A DNA stretch of 64,000 nt. It comes from Phenylobacterium sp. GTDB lineage: Bacteria; Pseudomonadota; Alphaproteobacteria; Caulobacterales; Caulobacteraceae. Each line of letters starts with the position of its first letter. Within the stretch, counting starts at the first letter, position 1. Below the pieces are notes generated by a model. The model was given only the letters and a program-made list of their open reading frames with translations, made no database searches and was not told the DNA's origin. Location: assembly GCF_025351295.1 (NCBI RefSeq), contig NZ_JANXWD010000115.1, forward strand, positions 51,666 through 115,665, given 5' to 3'. This document shows positions 7,874 through 17,600 of this stretch, piece after piece. The position numbers were made by a program, and so were the translations under genes.

Positions 7874-9598
7874 CTACTTGCGCGCGCTCGCCCCCGGCAG
7901 CTGCGGCGCGAAGCCGGGCGCCCAGTGGTTGGCGGTGCCGGAGGTGACGTACCAGCTGATCAGCAGGGCGCAGATCAGGGCGCCAGGGACATAGGAGTTG
8001 GTGCGCCGGTAGGTGAAGGCCCCGATGATCCCGATGATCGCCAGCAGCGGCACGAACTGGATCGCCACGATGACGTTCAGCGGCTCGGTGGGGGTGCCCA
8101 GGAAGCCGGTCGTGAACAGGGTGGCGTATTCCCAGATCACCAGCACGCCGAAGCCCGCGGCCATGGCGATCTTGGCCCAGGCGAGCGCGGCGAAGGCCCC
8201 CTCCCCGCGCACCGCGATCGTGGCCGCCAGCGACCGCATGGCGACCAGGAAGAACAACGTCCAGAGCACCAGATAGGCGGGGAGTTCGAGCGCCCGGGCG
8301 GGGCTGAGCGGCTTCAGGCCCAGCACCCAGAAGCGGTAGTCGACCTTGAACGCCGCATCGACAATCACCAGCGAGACATAAGCCACGGCCATGGTCGCCA
8401 GGGCCGCCGCCGCCGAGAGCCCCCAGCGGTTGCTGAACGCCGGCTTCGAGCGCAGCACCAGGCCGATCAACAGGGTCAGAAGCGCGGTCCCCAGCGCCCA
8501 GACCAGCAGCTGATTCTGGATCCACTGCGGGAACGCGGCCATGGGAAAGAACCGCTGGCCGACTTTCATCAGCGGGAAGTAGGTCAGGGCCGGCAGGCCC
8601 GCGGTGATCGCCAGCGACAGCCACCAGCGGCCATTGCGCCGCTCGACCACCGGCCGGGCGGTTTCGTTCAGGCCCGCGAACGCCGGCAGTGTCAGCAGGA
8701 GGTCGAAGGTCGCCAGGATCAGCCCGACCATGCCGACGAAGGCGATCAGGGTGCCGATGTCCTTCCAGAGCCAGACCTGGTTGGCCACCGGCTTGGCGGC
8801 GGGGGCCGGCAGGGTGCGCTGGAACCAGTCGACCGCGTCCCCGACCCCGGCGCTGGAGAAGTGCTCCCAGGGGTGGGTGACCGGCGGGTTGGCCAGGACG
8901 CGGGCGGTGCCGGCGGCGATATCGCCATAGACGCGGTCCTCCTGGATCGGCCCGGTGACGCCGAAAATCGCCTGCAGCCGTTTGGAGGTGTTGACCAGCG
9001 AGCCCTTGGGCACCTGCCACATCAGCGGCGCGAACTCGTCGAACTGGCCGAACACCACCGCCAGGTTCCGCGGGTTGGCCGGCGCGGCGGCGCCCAGCAG
9101 GCCCGGCGTCGAGCCGGCCAGCACGATCGAGCGGTAGCCGTCCGGGTCGGAGACGGCCGCGGCCATCACCGGCCCGCCGCCCATGGAATGGCCCTCCATG
9201 CCGACGTGGGCCTTGTCCACCACCGGCAGGCTCTTGAGGTACTTCAGCGCCGCCGGGCCGCCGAACCCGGCCGTACCGACGATGCCGCCGGAGTAGCCGT
9301 GGCCGGTCATGTCCATGGCCAGCACCACGTAGCCGCGCCGGGCCAGCTCGATGGCGAACGGGCTCTGCATCTCGCGGGTGTTGATGTAGCCGTGACTGAC
9401 CAGGATGGCGGGCGCCGGCGTCGCGGCGGTGGCGGTCCTGGGCGTGTAGAGCAGGCCCGAGATGGTGACCTTGGCCTCCGCCGGGAAGCTCACCTCGGCG
9501 ACGCTGACGTTCCCACGGTCGGTCTGGATCGTATGCGCCAGGAACGCGCCGCCCAGGATCAAGGCCCAGGCCAGCCCAAAGGCCACCCATTTCCGCAT
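7874..9598 (-). CDS. Membrane-anchored alpha/beta hydrolase
   Basis: 574 residues from ATG 9598, which has GGGGGA six bases upstream; the longer track ORF (9748) is not supported. Residues 1-25 (KWVAFGLAWALILGGAFLAH) are a membrane anchor. The hydrolase domain shows ILVSHGYINTREMQ, MDMTGHGYSGG and the nucleophile elbow EGHSMGGGP. After about residue 300 there are around seven further hydrophobic helices, so the enzyme domain is fused to a polytopic membrane region. Such fusions occur in uncharacterised acyl hydrolases. The opposite frame ORF 7842-9590 is a shadow. Divergent from the TMEM175-like gene. Confidence 0.82.
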   Translation of the reverse strand: MRKWVAFGLAWALILGGAFLAHTIQTDRGNVSVAEVSFPAEAKVTISGLLYTPRTATAATPAPAILVSHGYINTREMQSPFAIELARRGYVVLAMDMTGHGYSGGIVGTAGFGGPAALKYLKSLPVVDKAHVGMEGHSMGGGPVMAAAVSDPDGYRSIVLAGSTPGLLGAAAPANPRNLAVVFGQFDEFAPLMWQVPKGSLVNTSKRLQAIFGVTGPIQEDRVYGDIAAGTARVLANPPVTHPWEHFSSAGVGDAVDWFQRTLPAPAAKPVANQVWLWKDIGTLIAFVGMVGLILATFDLLLTLPAFAGLNETARPVVERRNGRWWLSLAITAGLPALTYFPLMKVGQRFFPMAAFPQWIQNQLLVWALGTALLTLLIGLVLRSKPAFSNRWGLSAAAALATMAVAYVSLVIVDAAFKVDYRFWVLGLKPLSPARALELPAYLVLWTLFFLVAMRSLAATIAVRGEGAFAALAWAKIAMAAGFGVLVIWEYATLFTTGFLGTPTEPLNVIVAIQFVPLLAIIGIIGAFTYRRTNSYVPGALICALLISWYVTSGTANHWAPGFAPQLPGASARK

Positions 9599-9698
9599 AT
9601 GTTCCCCCGAGACCCCTTGTCGCTGCCCCGGACGATGCCCCCGACGACGCGGAAGCTCAAGCATATCCCCTTGGCGCGGCTCCGGAACCCGCCGCAGT

Positions 9699-10303
9699 AT
9701 GGCGGCCATGTACTCACGGCGCCGACTCGATGGCCTGGCGGACTCCATTTACGGCGTAGCCATGACCCTGCTCGTGCTCGAGATCCGCCTGCCCGAGGGG
9801 TTCGAGCCGCACTCCAGCCAGGACCTGCTCGACGCGCTTGGCGCGCTGGCCCCGAAGTTCTGGCCCTATGTGCTGAGCTTCGCGGTGCTGGGCGGCCGCT
9901 GGCGATCGGTCGTGAAGGATCGCACGGGGCACGAGCCGGTGGGGCAGCAGTATGTGAACTGGTGGCTGATCCACCTGCTGATGGTCACCTTCATCCCGTT
10001 TTCCAGCATGGTGATGGGCCGCTACGCCAGCCTACCGCCCGCGGTGTGGGTCTATGCGGCCAATCTCGCCGGCCTGTCGGTCGCCGGCTGGGGGCTGGCG
10101 GTCTCGGCGCCGGAGGCGGAGCGGGCGAAGGTGGGCGAGAACCGCGGCGGCGTGGTTATGCTGCTGATCTCGGCGGCCCTGGCGGTGGCCATCAGCTCTA
10201 CGCGCCGCACTACGCGTCCCTGGCCTTCATCCTGAACGCCTTCAGCAAGCCGATGTCGCGCTGGCTGGATGGTCCGAATGCCGCCGCGCCCGGCGCGCAT
10301 TAG
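9699..10303 (+). pseudogene. TMEM175-like (DUF1211) K+ channel subunit, frameshifted
   Basis: The N-terminus RRRLDGLADSIYGVAMTLLV is the hallmark first helix of bacterial TMEM175 potassium channels (F/L-S-D-x-I-x-A-V-A-M pattern). The frame starting at ATG 9699 reads well to about base 10195 (LLISAALAVAIS) and then goes out of frame. The +1-related frame continues sensibly with LYAPHYASLAFILNAFSKPM to TAG 10301-10303. One missing C at about 10196 (atcagctctac for expected atcagcctctac) explains this; repaired, the protein is about 201 residues, the normal family length. Either a real recent frameshift or a sequencing error. The stop codon belongs to the adjacent MITE-like repeat. Confidence 0.72.
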
Positions 10304-10499
10304 GGTCCGTACTCAATACCGCTCATCCCGGCGAAGGCCGGGACCCAGACGGAAGGGCTCAGACGTGGGCTCCGGGCGCGCTGAGCCCGTCCAGCCCGCG
10401 TCTCAGCTATCGGTTCTGGGTCCTGGCCTTCGCCGAGATCAGCGGGTGTCGCTGGCTATGGTATTAAAATTGCGAAGGCCTATTTGAGTCTGGACCCTA
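10301..10499. repeat. MITE-like palindromic element, 199 bp, TA-bounded
   Basis: The ends are inverted repeats: left TAGGGTCCGTACTCAATA, right (reversed) TAGGGTCCAGACTCAAATAG. Inside are two further arms, TCATCCCGGCGAAGGCCGGG near 10325 and its near-complement in TGGCCTTCGCCGAGATCAG near 10423. The element begins and ends with TA, as expected for a TA-target (IS630/mariner-type) non-autonomous element, and has no coding capacity. It starts exactly at the stop codon of the TMEM175-like gene and occupies most of the gap to the enoyl-CoA hydratase gene. The transposon class is inference. Confidence 0.65.
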
Positions 10500-10585
10500 G
10501 TGCGGGGGCGCCGCGATTTCGGCGCCCTTGCGCAACGGCAAGGGGGTAGGCTGGCGACAAGCAACATCTGAAGGAGGATATTCCC

Positions 10586-11431
10586 ATGGCTCCTGCCGAC
10601 AGCGGCGCGCCCGTCTCCCAGTCCCTGGCCGAAGCGTCCCAGTCCGGGGACGAGGTGCTCTACGAGGTCAGCGACCACGTCGCCACGCTGACCCTCAACC
10701 GGCCGGACCGGATGAACACCATCTCCGGGCCGATGCTTCAGCAGCTCACCGAGCTGCTGCTGAAGGCGGACCGCGACCGGGACGTGCGTTGCATCATCCT
10801 CACCGGCACGGGCCGCGCGTTCTGCGCCGGGCTGGACCTGCGCGGCGCGACCGGCGGCAGCACGGGGCTTGAGGGCGCATCCACCTCCACCGACATCGAC
10901 CTGCGCGCGACGCCGCCCACGGTGCTGTTCAACCTGGGCACGCCGACCATCTGCGCCATGAACGGCTCGGCGGCGGGCTATGGCATGGACACCGCGCTGG
11001 GCTGCGACATCCGGATCATGGCGCAGGGCGCGAAGATGGCCGCCGCCTTCACCAAGCGCGGGATCGTGCCCGAGAGCGGTGGCACCTGGATCCTGCCGCG
11101 CCTGCTGGGCTGGTCGAAGGCCGCGGAGATCATCTTCACCGGCCGCACCCTGACGGCCGCCGATTGCGTGGAGATGGGCCTGGCCTCCCGCGCCGTGCCC
11201 GAGGCCGAGGTGGCGGGCGCCGCCCGCGCCATGGCGCTGGAGATCGCCGCCAACGCGCCGCTGGCGGTGCAGGCATCCAAGCGGCTGATGCGCATGGGCC
11301 TGTCGGAAGGCTTCGACGAGCACGTGCACCACGTGTTCCTGCAACTCCTGCCGCTGCTGCGCACGGCCGACGCCATGGAGGGCATGAAAGCCTTCATGGA
11401 GAAGCGGCCGGCGGAGTTCACGGGGCGGTGA
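10586..11431 (+). CDS. Enoyl-CoA hydratase/isomerase family protein
   Basis: 281 residues with a strong AAGGAGG and 8-base spacing before ATG. The crotonase fold motifs are clear: VATLTLNRPDRMNTI, the first oxyanion segment GRAFCAGLDLRG, and AMNGSAAGYGMDTALGCDIR followed by FTKRGIVPESGGTWILPRLL. The second-position catalytic acid (E in VPESGG) is present, while the first Glu position appears as Asp/Met in GYGMDTALG, so either hydratase or isomerase activity is possible. It would act on an acyl-CoA thioester in beta-oxidation or a degradation pathway. An N-terminal extension of about 25 residues precedes the domain. Convergent with a P450 gene. Confidence 0.9.
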   Translation: MAPADSGAPVSQSLAEASQSGDEVLYEVSDHVATLTLNRPDRMNTISGPMLQQLTELLLKADRDRDVRCIILTGTGRAFCAGLDLRGATGGSTGLEGASTSTDIDLRATPPTVLFNLGTPTICAMNGSAAGYGMDTALGCDIRIMAQGAKMAAAFTKRGIVPESGGTWILPRLLGWSKAAEIIFTGRTLTAADCVEMGLASRAVPEAEVAGAARAMALEIAANAPLAVQASKRLMRMGLSEGFDEHVHHVFLQLLPLLRTADAMEGMKAFMEKRPAEFTGR

Positions 11432-11500
11432 GGCGTTTGCGTTCAATGGGCCGCTGACAAAGCGTCCGTCATCCCGGCCGCAGCCACCGCATTCGCCTGC

Positions 11501-12868
11501 TCATGACCGCAACACTACGTCCATGGGCAACCCGCCTTCGGGCAAGATGGTCAGGTTGGCCCGGGGCCACACGCGGTGTCCGGGCGCGACGGTGAAGGTC
11601 GCCCCGCGCATCAGAGTCGCCAGCATCACCACTAGCTCCGTCATGGCGAAGGCCGCGCCCAGGCAGATGCGCGGGCCCGCGCCAAAGGGCATGTAGAGGT
11701 GCCGGTCCGGCATGGGCTGGCCCGGGCCGAAGCGGTCCGGGTCGAAGGCGTCCGGGTCGCGCCACCAGCGGCGGTGACGGTGCAGGGCATAGATCGGGAT
11801 CAGGATTCGCTGACCCGCCCGGACGGCGATCCCACCGACCTCGGTCGTTCGAGTGCAGATTCGGTAGAGCTGGAAGGCCGGCGGATAGAGACGCATGGCC
11901 TCCTGGATTACCTGGCGGGTGAAGACCAGGTTCTCGACGTGGTCAGGGCCGATGGGCTGGTCGCCCGCGACCGCGGCGACCTCGGCGCGCAGCCGTCGGG
12001 CCGTCGGCTCGTGCGCCGAGGCCAGGTAGAGCGACCAGGTCAGGGCCACCGAGCTGGTTTGGTGGCCGGCCATGATGAAGCCGAGGATGTTGTCGCGCAG
12101 GATTTCGTCGTCCATCGCCTGGCCCGTCTCGGGGTCGCGGGCGGCGAGCAGCAGGTCCAAGAGGTCGCCTCGCGGCGGCGCGGCCCGGCGGCGGCGCACC
12201 ATGGCGGCGATGTCGCCCCGCAACGCCTCACCCGCGGCAGTCGGTGGATTCAGTCGGTCTTCGTGGTGGGCGTCGGGCGCGAAGAAATAGCTGAGCTTCA
12301 TCTTCCCGACCTGGGCGGTGAAGGCCTCGATTCGGGCGCTCGCCGTATCGCGGTCGAAGTCGTCGCCACCGGACAGCATGGTGTCCAAGATGACGTCGAA
12401 GGTGATGCGCGCAGCCTCGGTAGGGAGGTCGATCCGCGGGCTCGAGCGCCACCGCACTAGCGCCGCCTCCGCGACACCGCTCATGGACGGCGCCAGGGCG
12501 TGCATCTGCGCCGGACGGAAGGCGGGCGCGCCGGCATGCCGTTGCCAGCGCCACTTCGCGCCTTCCGAGGTGAGTATCCCTTCGCCCCAGACTGGCCGCA
12601 TCATCCGGCGGAACATGGCGCCCTGGGTGAAGGCCGAGGCCTGTTCGACGAACAGGACCTTCAGCGCGTCCGGGTCCATGATGAACGTCACCGCGCCAGG
12701 GAATGGCGGACGCCAGGCGGCCTGCTCGAACACCTGCCGCGGCCAGCCGTCGATCGATCGCGTGATCGCCTTGGCCATCATCAGTGGAAGGAACGGATCG
12801 CGCTCGCCCGGGAACGGCGCGGGCGGGGTTAAGGTGGAGCTGGGAATGTCATCGAGGGCCACGGCCAC
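11501..12868 (-). CDS. Cytochrome P450 (first copy)
   Basis: 455 residues, full length. The heme-binding loop FGAGPRICLG places the axial cysteine at C402; the K-helix ExxR is EAMRLYPP; the I-helix is FIMAGHQTSSVALTWSLY, with Thr-Ser in the oxygen-activation position. The C-helix WRWQRHAGAPAFRP carries the usual W-x-x-x-R heme-propionate contact. The style (long B-C region, IPIYALHRHRRWW) resembles CYP102/CYP4-like fatty-acid or terpene hydroxylases rather than the CYP107 type. Start is GTG 12868 with only a weak Shine-Dalgarno, so a slightly different start is possible. No ferredoxin partner is adjacent. It is divergent from ptsP. Confidence 0.93.
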   Translation of the reverse strand: MAVALDDIPSSTLTPPAPFPGERDPFLPLMMAKAITRSIDGWPRQVFEQAAWRPPFPGAVTFIMDPDALKVLFVEQASAFTQGAMFRRMMRPVWGEGILTSEGAKWRWQRHAGAPAFRPAQMHALAPSMSGVAEAALVRWRSSPRIDLPTEAARITFDVILDTMLSGGDDFDRDTASARIEAFTAQVGKMKLSYFFAPDAHHEDRLNPPTAAGEALRGDIAAMVRRRRAAPPRGDLLDLLLAARDPETGQAMDDEILRDNILGFIMAGHQTSSVALTWSLYLASAHEPTARRLRAEVAAVAGDQPIGPDHVENLVFTRQVIQEAMRLYPPAFQLYRICTRTTEVGGIAVRAGQRILIPIYALHRHRRWWRDPDAFDPDRFGPGQPMPDRHLYMPFGAGPRICLGAAFAMTELVVMLATLMRGATFTVAPGHRVWPRANLTILPEGGLPMDVVLRS

Positions 12869-12985
12869 AACCTAGTCCGATCCCGCCTGCGGGCGAAGCC
12901 GGTTCGGCGACACCCCTGGTGCTGCCCGCTGCCTAGGCATTCCGCAGCGGAAGGGGCACGTCCAAGCTTTGAGTCTCCATTCTGA

Positions 12986-12997
12986 CAGGAATTCCTG
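12986..12997. promoter_or_regulatory. Perfect palindrome CAGGAATTCCTG upstream of ptsP
   Basis: A 12-bp perfect inverted repeat 42 bases before the ptsP start, in the gap shared with the divergent P450. It may be an operator for either gene. The rest of 12869-13038 shows no gene. Confidence 0.35.
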
Positions 12998-13038
12998 CTA
13001 GTCAGCGCCGAAAGAACAGGGAGGACGTTTCGTTCAGG

Positions 13039-15300
13039 ATGGTCGCGTCTGTCGCCATACGTGGACCCCGCAGCCTGCTGCGGCAAATCCGGGAGGCGCT
13101 CGCCGGAGGCGGGCCCGCCCAGGTGCGCCTGGACATGGTGGTGCGCATCATCGCGCTCTCCATGGTGGCCGACGTCTGCTCGATCTACCTGCGGCGCGCG
13201 ACCGGCGAGATGGAGCTGTTCGCCACCGAGGGCCTGGACACCACCGCCGTTCACGTGACGCGGATGAAGCCCGGCGAGGGCCTGGTGGGCGAGATCATCC
13301 GGCTGGGGTCGCCGCTGAACCTGGCCGACGCGCCGGAGCACCAGGCGTTCTCGTTCCGGCCGGAGACCGGCGAAAGCCCCCTCCACGGCTTCCTCGGCGT
13401 GCCGCTGCTGCGCGGCGGCCGGGCGATCGGCGTGCTGGTGGTGCAGAACCGCGCGGCGCGCACCTACACCGAGGACGAGGTCGACGACCTGCAGATCGTG
13501 GCCATGGTCCTGGCCGAGATGGTGGCCTCGGGCGAGCTGATCACCGTCGAGGAGCTGGAGGGCGTGGAAATCGCCCCGCGCCGGCCGGAGCGGCTCATCG
13601 GCTCCAAGTTCGCCGAGGGCCTGGCCTATGGGGTGGTGGTGCTGCACGAGCCGCCGGTGGCCTCCTCGCAGCTGCTGTCCGACGACGTGGCGGCCGAGCA
13701 GCGGCGGCTGACCGGGGCGCTGGCCGGGCTGAAGGCGCAGATCGACAAGATGCTAGAGGGCCAGAGCGGCCTGGTCGACGCCTCCTACGAGGTGCTCGAG
13801 AGCTACCGGATGTTCGCCCACTCCACGAGCTGGAACCGCAGCCTCGAGGACGCGGTGAAGAACGGCCTGACCGCCGAGGCCGCGGTGGAGCGGGTGCGCT
13901 CCGAGCATCGCGCCCGCCTGGGCCAGGCCCGCGACCCCTATCTGCGCGAGCGGCTGCACGACCTGGAAGACCTCAACGACCGGTTGCTGCGCCACCTGTC
14001 CGGCGACGGCAGCGTGGCCCGCGAGCTGCCGGACAACGCCATCCTGATCGCCCGCAACCTGGGCCCCGCCGACCTGCTGGAATACGACCGCACCAAATTG
14101 CGGGGATTGCTGCTGGAAGAGGGGTCCTCGGCCTCCCACGCCGCCATCGTGGCGCGTGCCCTGGACATCCCCTGCGTCGGCCGCCTGTCGGGCCTGCGGG
14201 ACCGGGTGTCGGAGGGCGATCCGGTGATCGTCGACGCCGAGACCGGCGAAGCCTATCTGCGCCCGCGCCCCGACGTCGTGAACGCCATCAAGGCTCGCAT
14301 CGACGTGCGCCGCCAGCGGCAGGCCGAGTTCGCCAAGCTCAAGGACACCCCGGCCTTCACCCGCGATGGGGTGAAGATCTCGCTGCTGATGAACGCCGGC
14401 CTGGATGTGGACCTGGAGAGCCTGGCGGAGACCGGGGCGGAGGGCATCGGCCTGTTCCGCACCGAGTTCCAGTTCATGGTCTCCGAGGAGATGCCGCGGT
14501 TCAACGCCCAGACCCAGCTCTACTCGCGGGTGATGGATGCGGCGGGCGACCTGCCGGTGACCTTCCGCACCCTCGACCTCGGCGGCGACAAGGTGCTGCC
14601 GTACATGGAGGCCGAGCGGGAGGACAATCCGGCGCTGGGTTGGCGGGCGATCCGCATGGGCCTGGATCGCCCGGCCCTGCTGCGGCTGCAGCTACGCGCA
14701 CTGATCGCGGCGGCGCGGGGGCGGCCGCTCCGGATCATGTTCCCGTTGGTGGCCAATGTGGACGAATTCCGCGCCGCCCGCGGCTGGGTGGACACCGAGG
14801 TGGCCTGGGCCCAGCGGCGCGGCCGCCCGGCGCCGTCGCGCCTGGACGTGGGGGCGATGATCGAGGCGCCGTCGCTGATCTGGCACCTGGACGCGCTGCT
14901 GCCGATGACCGACTTCGTCAGCGTCGGCACCAATGACCTGATGCAGTATCTGTTCGCCGCCGACCGGGGCAACCCGCGGATGGCCGACCGCTACGACCCG
15001 CTGTCGCCGCCGGCGCTGCGGGCCCTGGAGACCATCCAGCGGGCCTGCGCGGAGACCGGCACCTCGGTCAGCGTCTGCGGCGAGATGGCCGGCCGGCCGT
15101 TGGAGGCCTTCGCCCTGGTGGCGCTGGGCTTCGAGCGGCTTTCGATGCCGCCGGCCGGCATCGGGCCGGTGAAGCAGATGGTGCTGGGCTGCGACCGCGA
15201 GGCGGCGCGGCGCGGGGTCTCGGCCCTGCTGAAGTCCAGCGCCGGCTCGGTGCGCAACGAGATTGAAACCCTGGCGCGCAAACTCTACCTCGCCGTCTGA
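13039..15300 (+). CDS. ptsP: PtsP, phosphoenolpyruvate-protein phosphotransferase (EI-Ntr)
   Basis: 753 residues, the usual length for the nitrogen-PTS enzyme I. An N-terminal GAF domain spans about 20-160 (RLDMVVRIIALSMVADVCSI; GEGLVGEIIRLGSPLNLADA). The enzyme I part has the phosphorylated histidine H367 in GSSASHAAIVARALDIP, the PEP-binding TGAEGIGLFRTEFQFM, and the catalytic C680 in SVCGEMAGRPLEAFALVALG. It transfers phosphate from PEP to NPr and on to EIIA-Ntr, a regulatory cascade acting on nitrogen, potassium and stringent-response outputs; the GAF domain senses glutamine in relatives. GGGAGG precedes the ATG. Lys/aspartate pathway gene lysC is a common near neighbour in this group. 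Confidence 0.96.
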   Translation: MVASVAIRGPRSLLRQIREALAGGGPAQVRLDMVVRIIALSMVADVCSIYLRRATGEMELFATEGLDTTAVHVTRMKPGEGLVGEIIRLGSPLNLADAPEHQAFSFRPETGESPLHGFLGVPLLRGGRAIGVLVVQNRAARTYTEDEVDDLQIVAMVLAEMVASGELITVEELEGVEIAPRRPERLIGSKFAEGLAYGVVVLHEPPVASSQLLSDDVAAEQRRLTGALAGLKAQIDKMLEGQSGLVDASYEVLESYRMFAHSTSWNRSLEDAVKNGLTAEAAVERVRSEHRARLGQARDPYLRERLHDLEDLNDRLLRHLSGDGSVARELPDNAILIARNLGPADLLEYDRTKLRGLLLEEGSSASHAAIVARALDIPCVGRLSGLRDRVSEGDPVIVDAETGEAYLRPRPDVVNAIKARIDVRRQRQAEFAKLKDTPAFTRDGVKISLLMNAGLDVDLESLAETGAEGIGLFRTEFQFMVSEEMPRFNAQTQLYSRVMDAAGDLPVTFRTLDLGGDKVLPYMEAEREDNPALGWRAIRMGLDRPALLRLQLRALIAAARGRPLRIMFPLVANVDEFRAARGWVDTEVAWAQRRGRPAPSRLDVGAMIEAPSLIWHLDALLPMTDFVSVGTNDLMQYLFAADRGNPRMADRYDPLSPPALRALETIQRACAETGTSVSVCGEMAGRPLEAFALVALGFERLSMPPAGIGPVKQMVLGCDREAARRGVSALLKSSAGSVRNEIETLARKLYLAV

Positions 15301-15353
15301 CCGCGACGCAGCCTAAGGGTCGGCGGTCGTCCTACGGAAACTGCAGGCCCCAG

Positions 15354-16385
15354 GTGTTACGCAAGCGTCTCTCCAGGAAGCAGGCCGATCGGGCCGCCTT
15401 GCGGGAGCGCGCCCTGGGCGTCGCCAGCGCGGACGCGCCGCCGCCGGGCCCGCCGCCCCCGGTGGATCCGCTGCTGGCCTTCGAGAGCCTGGGCGAGGCC
15501 CTGAAGGCGATCCGCGAGACGCGGAAGCTGACCGTGCAGCAGGTGGCCGACCAGACCCGGGTGCGCCGCGCCTATCTGGAGGCGATCGAGGCGACGCAAC
15601 TGGACCTGCTGCCCTCGCGGCCGTTCACCGTCGGCTACATCCGCGCCTACGCGACCGCGCTGGGGGTCGACCCGGACGTCGCGGTCGAGCGCTTCAAGAC
15701 CGACGAGCCGGTGCTGGAAGAGACGCTGCGCGCGCCAGTCGGCATGCCGGAGGAGCGCGACCCGCGGGTCGCCGCCTTCCTGATCGGCGCCCTGGTGATC
15801 GTGGCCGCCATCGTGCTGTGGAACGTCGCCCAGCGCGCCATGATGGCCAATGTCCCGCCGCCGCCGCTGGCCCCCGAGGCGTTCGCGAACCAGGCGCTGC
15901 GCAACATGAAGCCCGGCGTCATGCGGCTGGGCTCGCCCCTGCCGGCGCCGGTGGAAAGCACCACCCCGCCGCCCTACGAGACCCCCGGGCTCGCGGAGGC
16001 CATGGGGCTGAAGGCCGATCCCGCCGCCGCCAGCAAGCCCAAGCCGGCCAACGAGGCGCCCAAGGTGGACCTGGCCTCGCTGCCGCCGCTCTTCCAGATC
16101 AAGGGCAAGGTCTATGACGCCGGCAACCCGCGAATCGCCTCGACGGTCACGGTCCAGGCGCTGAAGAACGCCTCGCTGATCGTGCGCGGCGCCGATGGCT
16201 CGGTCTATTTCGCCCGCCAACTCACCGCGGGCGAGGCCTATCGCGTCCCCTCGCTGGCCGGCCTGACCCTGGACGTCTCGGTGCCCCAGGACTTCCAGGT
16301 GTTCGTCGGCGGCGCCTCGCGCGGCATCCTGCCCGCCCAACAGGTGCTGGCCTCGAAGCTGGCGGCCGGCCCGACGGCGCCATAG
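15354..16385 (+). CDS. RodZ-like membrane protein (HTH_25 plus DUF4115)
   Basis: 343 residues. An N-terminal cytoplasmic Cro/CI-like HTH runs from about 43 to 112 ([40 protein letters not shown]). A single membrane helix [18 protein letters not shown] is at about 141-158. A proline-rich linker leads to a DUF4115 C-terminal domain ([38 protein letters not shown]). RodZ anchors MreB in cell-shape control; this shorter protein next to ispG is widespread in alphaproteobacteria and may have a related but distinct role. Start is GTG 15354 ([10 protein letters not shown]); it follows ptsP by 53 bases and leads into ispG. Confidence 0.87.
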   Translation: MLRKRLSRKQADRAALRERALGVASADAPPPGPPPPVDPLLAFESLGEALKAIRETRKLTVQQVADQTRVRRAYLEAIEATQLDLLPSRPFTVGYIRAYATALGVDPDVAVERFKTDEPVLEETLRAPVGMPEERDPRVAAFLIGALVIVAAIVLWNVAQRAMMANVPPPPLAPEAFANQALRNMKPGVMRLGSPLPAPVESTTPPPYETPGLAEAMGLKADPAAASKPKPANEAPKVDLASLPPLFQIKGKVYDAGNPRIASTVTVQALKNASLIVRGADGSVYFARQLTAGEAYRVPSLAGLTLDVSVPQDFQVFVGGASRGILPAQQVLASKLAAGPTAP

Positions 16386-16432
16386 AGAGCGCGCTTGGGA
16401 AACCGGGCCGAAGGGCTTATTTTGCCGACGCG

Positions 16433-17584
16433 ATGAGCGATCACGATCACCAAGACCACACGTCCGTGCGCCCCTGGCGCGCGATCCAGCGGCGGCCCAG
16501 CCGCAAGATCCGCGTCGGCAATGTGGAGGTGGGCGGCGACGCGCCGATCACCGTCCAGTCGATGACCAACACCTTGACCGCGGACGCCAACGCGACCATC
16601 GGCCAGATCCGCCAGCTGGAGGAGGCCGGCGCCGATATCGTCCGCGTCTCCTGTCCCGACGAGGACTCTACGGCGGCGTTCCGGACCATCGCCAGGGCGG
16701 CCAAGGTCCCGCTCGTGGCCGACATCCACTTCCACTACAAGCGCGGCATCGAGGCGGCCGAGGCTGGCGCAGCCTGCCTGCGGATCAACCCCGGCAACAT
16801 CGGCAATGCGCATCGGGTGCGCGACGTGATCCAGGCGGCCCGCGACCACGGCTGCTCCATGCGCATCGGCGTCAACGCCGGCTCGCTGGAGCGCGACCTG
16901 CTGGAGAAGTACGGCGAGCCCTGCCCGCAGGCGATGGTGGACTCAGCTCTGCGCCATGCCCGCATCCTGCAGGACCACGACTTCCACGAGTTCAAGATCA
17001 GCGTGAAGGCCTCGGACATCTTCATGACCGTGGCCGCCTACCAGCAGTTGGCCGAGCTCATCGACTGCCCGCTGCACCTGGGGATCACCGAAGCCGGGGC
17101 GCTGCGCACCGGCACGGTGAAGTCGTCGATCGGCATGGGCGCGATGCTGTGGGCCGGGATCGGCGACACCATCCGCGTCAGCCTGGCGGCCGACCCGGTG
17201 GAGGAGATCAAGGTCGGCTTCGACCTGCTGAAGTCGCTGGGCCTGCGCCACCGCGGGGTGAACATCATCGCCTGCCCGTCCTGCGCGCGGCAGGGCTTCA
17301 ACGTGATCAAGACGGTGGAGGCGCTGGAGGCGCGGCTGGCGCACATCTCCACCCCGCTCAGCCTGTCGATCATCGGCTGCGTGGTGAACGGGCCCGGCGA
17401 GGCGCTGATGACCGACCTGGGCTTCACAGGTGGCGGCAAAGGTGCAGGCATGGTCTATGTGGCCGGCCGCCAGGACCACAAGGTCGACAACGACAGCATG
17501 GTCGACCACATCGTGGACCTGGTCGAGGCCAAGGCGGCCGAGCTGCAAGCGGCCGAAAAAGCCGCGCTGCAGGCGGCGGAGTAA
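16433..17584 (+). CDS. ispG: IspG, 4-hydroxy-3-methylbut-2-enyl diphosphate synthase
   Basis: 383 residues, standard for bacterial IspG, the [4Fe-4S] enzyme of the MEP isoprenoid pathway that converts MEcPP to HMBPP. Motifs are clear: [20 protein letters not shown] near 40, [10 protein letters not shown] near 118, and the cluster-ligand region [20 protein letters not shown], with a third ligand in [12 protein letters not shown]. The C-terminal [20 protein letters not shown] is typical. It directly follows the RodZ-like gene (47 bases). The tail has an alanine/glutamate-rich extension of about 20 residues ([11 protein letters not shown]) which looks dispensable. Confidence 0.97.
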   Translation: MSDHDHQDHTSVRPWRAIQRRPSRKIRVGNVEVGGDAPITVQSMTNTLTADANATIGQIRQLEEAGADIVRVSCPDEDSTAAFRTIARAAKVPLVADIHFHYKRGIEAAEAGAACLRINPGNIGNAHRVRDVIQAARDHGCSMRIGVNAGSLERDLLEKYGEPCPQAMVDSALRHARILQDHDFHEFKISVKASDIFMTVAAYQQLAELIDCPLHLGITEAGALRTGTVKSSIGMGAMLWAGIGDTIRVSLAADPVEEIKVGFDLLKSLGLRHRGVNIIACPSCARQGFNVIKTVEALEARLAHISTPLSLSIIGCVVNGPGEALMTDLGFTGGGKGAGMVYVAGRQDHKVDNDSMVDHIVDLVEAKAAELQAAEKAALQAAE

Positions 17585-17600
17585 CAGCCTTTTCACAAAA

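Noticed and set aside
7842-9590. 582-residue minus-strand ORF overlapping the hydrolase
   Set aside because: Frame-shifted copy of the same region; lacks the hydrolase motifs that the 7874-9598 frame has.
7925-10303. 792-residue plus-strand ORF
   Set aside because: Mostly antisense of the membrane hydrolase; only its last about 35 codons are meaningful, as the displaced 3' end of the TMEM175-like gene.
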